Assembly (NCBI RefSeq): GCF_029960785.1
Contig: NZ_JASBQE010000012.1
Coordinates: 124,001 to 188,000, forward strand
Source: Polyangium sp. 15x6
GTDB taxonomy: Bacteria; Myxococcota_A; Polyangia; Polyangiales; Polyangiaceae
Direction: 5' to 3'
DNA length: 64,000 nt
Shown here piece after piece: positions 61,648-64,000 of the stretch. Under the pieces are notes generated by a model, which saw only the letters and a program-made list of their open reading frames with translations, ran no database searches and had not been told where the DNA came from. How positions within the stretch are numbered: position 1 is the stretch's first letter; each line of letters begins with the position of its first letter. Both the position numbers and the translations under genes were made by a program.

Positions 61648-62086
61648 GGGCAAGGGCGCCGGCCCAGCCTCGACGCAGACCAGAATTCCGAGCCGTTTCA
61701 TCTCGTTATCGATTCTTCAGGCGAAAGCTTTCCATCGCTTCGGCAATGTTGACCTTTCGCCAAACGGCGACACCGCCCCTGTTGCTGGAAGCAACCGTGA
61801 AGCTGCCCCCACGCCCAACGCCAGCGGGGACGGCGGAGGCTTGGGCGAAGGCCGAAAACGCGACGGGGCGTCATTTGTGCGCCTGCGGCTGCGCAAGGCG
61901 TGCGCCGAGCGTCCGGACGAAAGGGTGGCGTTCGGAGTTTCATGACGACCTCACGCGCCTGCACACCCAAGAGTCGCACGAGCTCTGCGTGGGCCAAACT
62001 CCGCCGGTGCCAAGTCACCCCCTTTGGGATATAAAAATAGCTGGTCGTAGTGCGTCGCCTCGACGGGCGAGCGAGCAAGGTTTTCG
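61648..62086 (+). other. Gap with a candidate promoter before the kinase/ATPase gene
   Basis: 439 bases without a convincing gene. An in-frame Cys-containing stretch (61860-61960) is protein-like but has poor codon bias and no start context. GTGCCA (62007-62012) and TATAAA (62030-62035) are 17 bp apart, followed 51 bases later by the ATG at 62087. This is a good -35/-10 pair for the downstream gene, in locally AT-rich DNA. Confidence 0.45.
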
Positions 62087-64000
62087 ATGATCGTCGGGAG
62101 AGGCTACGCGCTCCGCGAGAAGATCGAGGAAGCCGCCGATTTTACCCTGTACCGCGCGTGCCGCGAGGGCGACGGCGTCCCGGTCTTGCTGAAAATCCTG
62201 CGCGCGGAAAGAGCGACCGGCGCCGAGGTCGCGCGCTTCAAGCACCAGTACGAGCGCATCGCGCGCCTCGCCTCGCCCCGCCTCGTCGCGCTGCGCGGCG
62301 TCGATGCGCTCGCTGGCTCCTTGATCGTCGCCCTCGAGGACTTCCCGGGCAGCGATCTCGCGCGGATCCTCGCCGCGCGCCCATCACGCAGGATGCCGGT
62401 CGGCGAGGCGCTCGATCTCGCGGCTGCGCTCGCCGAAGGTCTCGCCGTGGTGCACGCGGCCGGGCTCGTCCACCGCGATCTGCGCCCGCAGAACGTGCTC
62501 GTCGGCGCGCGCGGCGCGGTCAAGATCAATAGCTTCGGCGTCGACGCCGAGGTCACCCACGCGCACGAACGGCTCTACGCGCCGGCGGTCATCGCCGACG
62601 TGCTGCCCTACGTCTCCCCCGAGCAGACAGGCCGCATGAACCGCGGCGTCGACTACCGGACCGACCTCTACGCGCTCGGCGTCATCCTGTACCAGATGCT
62701 CACGGGTCAGCGCCCCTTCGAGGCCCTGGACCCGATGGAGCTCATTCACGCGCACCTCGCCCTCGCGCCCGCGCCGCCGTCCTGCGTCGATCCGACGATC
62801 CCCGAGGCCGTCTCCGACGTCGTGCTCAAGCTGCTCGCGAAGAACGCCGAGGAGCGTTACCAGAGCGCCGAGGGCCTGCTCGCCGACCTCGAGCGCTGCC
62901 GCGAGGCCCTGCGGGGCACGGGGACGATCGAGCCCTTCGTCGCGGGGTTGCGCGATCGTCAGGACCTCTTCCGGATCCACCAGAAGCTCTATGGCCGCGA
63001 GCATGACATCGAGGCGCTCACCGCCGCGTTCGAGCGCGCGCTCGAGGGGAGCCGTGAGATCGTCCTCGTCTCCGGCTACTCGGGGATCGGGAAGTCCTCG
63101 CTCGTGCACGAAATCTTGAAGCCACTCGCGCGGCAGAAGGGCTATTTCACGAGCGGCAAATACGACCAGTACAACCGCGACGCGCCCTACAGCGCGGTGA
63201 TCCAGGCGTTCGACGGCCTCGTGCGGCAGATCCTCCCCGAGAGCGAGGCGCGCATCCTCCGCTTTCGGAGCGCGATCCTCGAGGCGCTCGGGCCGAACGC
63301 GCAGGTCGTCTGCGACGTCATCCCCTCGCTCTCGCACGTGCTCGGCCCGCAGCCGCCCGTCCCGGCGCTCGATCCGCTCGAGGCGCAGAACCGCCTGTGC
63401 CGTTGCTTCTTGCTGTTCGTCTCGGTGTTCGCGCGGCACGCGCACCCGCTCGTCCTCTTCCTCGACGATCTGCAGTGGATCGACCCCGCGAGCCTCGGGC
63501 TGCTCCGCGAGCTGCTCGCCGACGACTCGCTCGAGGCGCTCTTCTTCTGCGGCGCCTACCGCGACAACGAGGTGTCGCCCGGGCACCCGTTCGTCATGGC
63601 CATCGAGGAGCTCGAGCGCGCCGGGCTCGCCGTGTGCGACATCGTCCTCGCCCCGCTCGCGCGCCCGCACCTGCTCGAGATGCTCTCGGATAGCCTCAAG
63701 CGCAGCGACTGTGGGCCGCTCGCCGATGCGGTGCTGAAGAAGACCGGCGGCAACCCGTTCTTCGTCAAGCAGTTCGTCCGGTCGCTGCACGACCACGGCG
63801 TGCTCACGTATGCAGCCGGGTCAGGCTGGCGCTGGGACCTCGCCAGGATCGACGCGCTCGCGTACACCGACAACGTCGTCGACCTCATGGTGCGCACCAT
63901 CGCGCGGCTACCCGCGACGACCCAGGCTGCTCTGAAGCTCGCTGCGGCGATCGGCAACCGGTTCGAGCTCGACGTGCTCGCCACGGTGAGCGAGTGCTCG
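62087..64000 (+). CDS. Kinase-like/AAA-ATPase multidomain signalling protein, N-terminal 638 residues
   Basis: It runs off the right edge from ATG 62087. Residues 1-270 are a Hanks-type kinase fold with Lys36 in LLKIL and the catalytic loop HRDLRPQN (129-136). The DFG triad is replaced by SFG (149-151), removing the magnesium-binding Asp, so kinase activity is doubtful. A large ATPase region follows with Walker A GYSGIGKSS (near 330-338) and Walker B LVLFLDDLQWID. Annotated relatives are described as trifunctional Ser/Thr kinase, ATP-binding and sensor histidine kinase proteins, with GAF and histidine kinase domains further on. The C-terminal domains lie outside the window. Confidence 0.88.
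   Translation, partial: MIVGRGYALREKIEEAADFTLYRACREGDGVPVLLKILRAERATGAEVARFKHQYERIARLASPRLVALRGVDALAGSLIVALEDFPGSDLARILAARPSRRMPVGEALDLAAALAEGLAVVHAAGLVHRDLRPQNVLVGARGAVKINSFGVDAEVTHAHERLYAPAVIADVLPYVSPEQTGRMNRGVDYRTDLYALGVILYQMLTGQRPFEALDPMELIHAHLALAPAPPSCVDPTIPEAVSDVVLKLLAKNAEERYQSAEGLLADLERCREALRGTGTIEPFVAGLRDRQDLFRIHQKLYGREHDIEALTAAFERALEGSREIVLVSGYSGIGKSSLVHEILKPLARQKGYFTSGKYDQYNRDAPYSAVIQAFDGLVRQILPESEARILRFRSAILEALGPNAQVVCDVIPSLSHVLGPQPPVPALDPLEAQNRLCRCFLLFVSVFARHAHPLVLFLDDLQWIDPASLGLLRELLADDSLEALFFCGAYRDNEVSPGHPFVMAIEELERAGLAVCDIVLAPLARPHLLEMLSDSLKRSDCGPLADAVLKKTGGNPFFVKQFVRSLHDHGVLTYAAGSGWRWDLARIDALAYTDNVVDLMVRTIARLPATTQAALKLAAAIGNRFELDVLATVSECS

Noticed and set aside
61644-62090. 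Open frame with RHLCACGC between the hydrolase and the kinase/ATPase genes
   Set aside because: It has poor codon bias, no ribosome site, and overlaps the promoter-like sequence; a fragment of a zinc-binding protein is possible but not supported.

Overview
This is a very GC-rich, gene-dense chromosomal window. It most resembles a myxobacterium of the Sorangiineae/Polyangiaceae type. That placement is an inference from several traits seen together: eukaryote-like Ser/Thr kinases, one with the HRDVSPxN catalytic loop; an initiation factor IF3 with a long acidic tail like the Myxococcus Dsg protein; many secreted lipoproteins with Gly/Ser-rich linkers; a C-terminal sorting tail of the MYXO-CTERM kind; PilZ proteins; and type IV pilus motors. 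There is no rRNA, no intact insertion sequence, no prophage and no CRISPR array.

Layout. 1-6.8 kb: the end of an M3 oligopeptidase, then a leftward FHA / Ser-Thr kinase / caspase-like-TPR signalling cluster. 6.8-10.6 kb: pilB, pilT and lexA. 10.6-18.3 kb: cell-envelope proteins (DUF4398-like, OmpA, TPR/outer-membrane) and PilZ proteins, then tRNA-Val(CAC). 18.4-22.4 kb: a PLP-linked locus in which an aminotransferase and a PNPOx-GNAT fusion diverge from a MocR/PdxR-type regulator. 22.4-30.2 kb: leftward mlaD-mlaF-recJ and secF-secD-yajC. 30.4-34.3 kb: tRNA-Val(GAC), infC, a PDZ membrane protein and a Ser/Thr kinase. 34.4-39.1 kb: secreted lipoproteins, one with a single haem motif, and a secreted Kunitz-type protease inhibitor. 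39.2-44.8 kb: ychF, a glycine-zipper protein, an ATP-grasp-like protein and a translationally coupled three-gene cluster ending in an SGNH hydrolase. 44.8-48.5 kb: a leftward cluster of a dihaem MauG-like lipoprotein, a small secreted protein and a formylglycine-synthase-fold lipoprotein. 48.5-53.6 kb: tandem repeats, a Cys-rich secreted peptide, a LytS/LytTR two-component pair and a B12-type radical SAM protein. 53.6-62 kb: a frameshifted gene, VOC and DUF1801 proteins, a very large surface lipoprotein, and a TetR regulator with its hydrolase behind a near-perfect palindromic operator. From 62.1 kb to the edge: a multidomain kinase/ATPase whose kinase domain lacks the DFG aspartate.

The most unusual structure is a family of intergenic repeats at 39.2, 40.8, 44.5 and 51.8 kb. 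Three copies, of about 310 bp, are pairs of inverted, diverged half-elements around a central spacer, and one copy is a lone half-element. Their hairpin stems carry compensatory base changes and the copies sit close to stop codons. This is the architecture of bacterial REPIN/BIME elements. The other notable items are the Kunitz inhibitor with exact BPTI cysteine spacing and an Arg at P1, the acidic IF3 tail overlapping the next gene's start, and the TetR operator. All calls come from reading the sequence; no database search was run.
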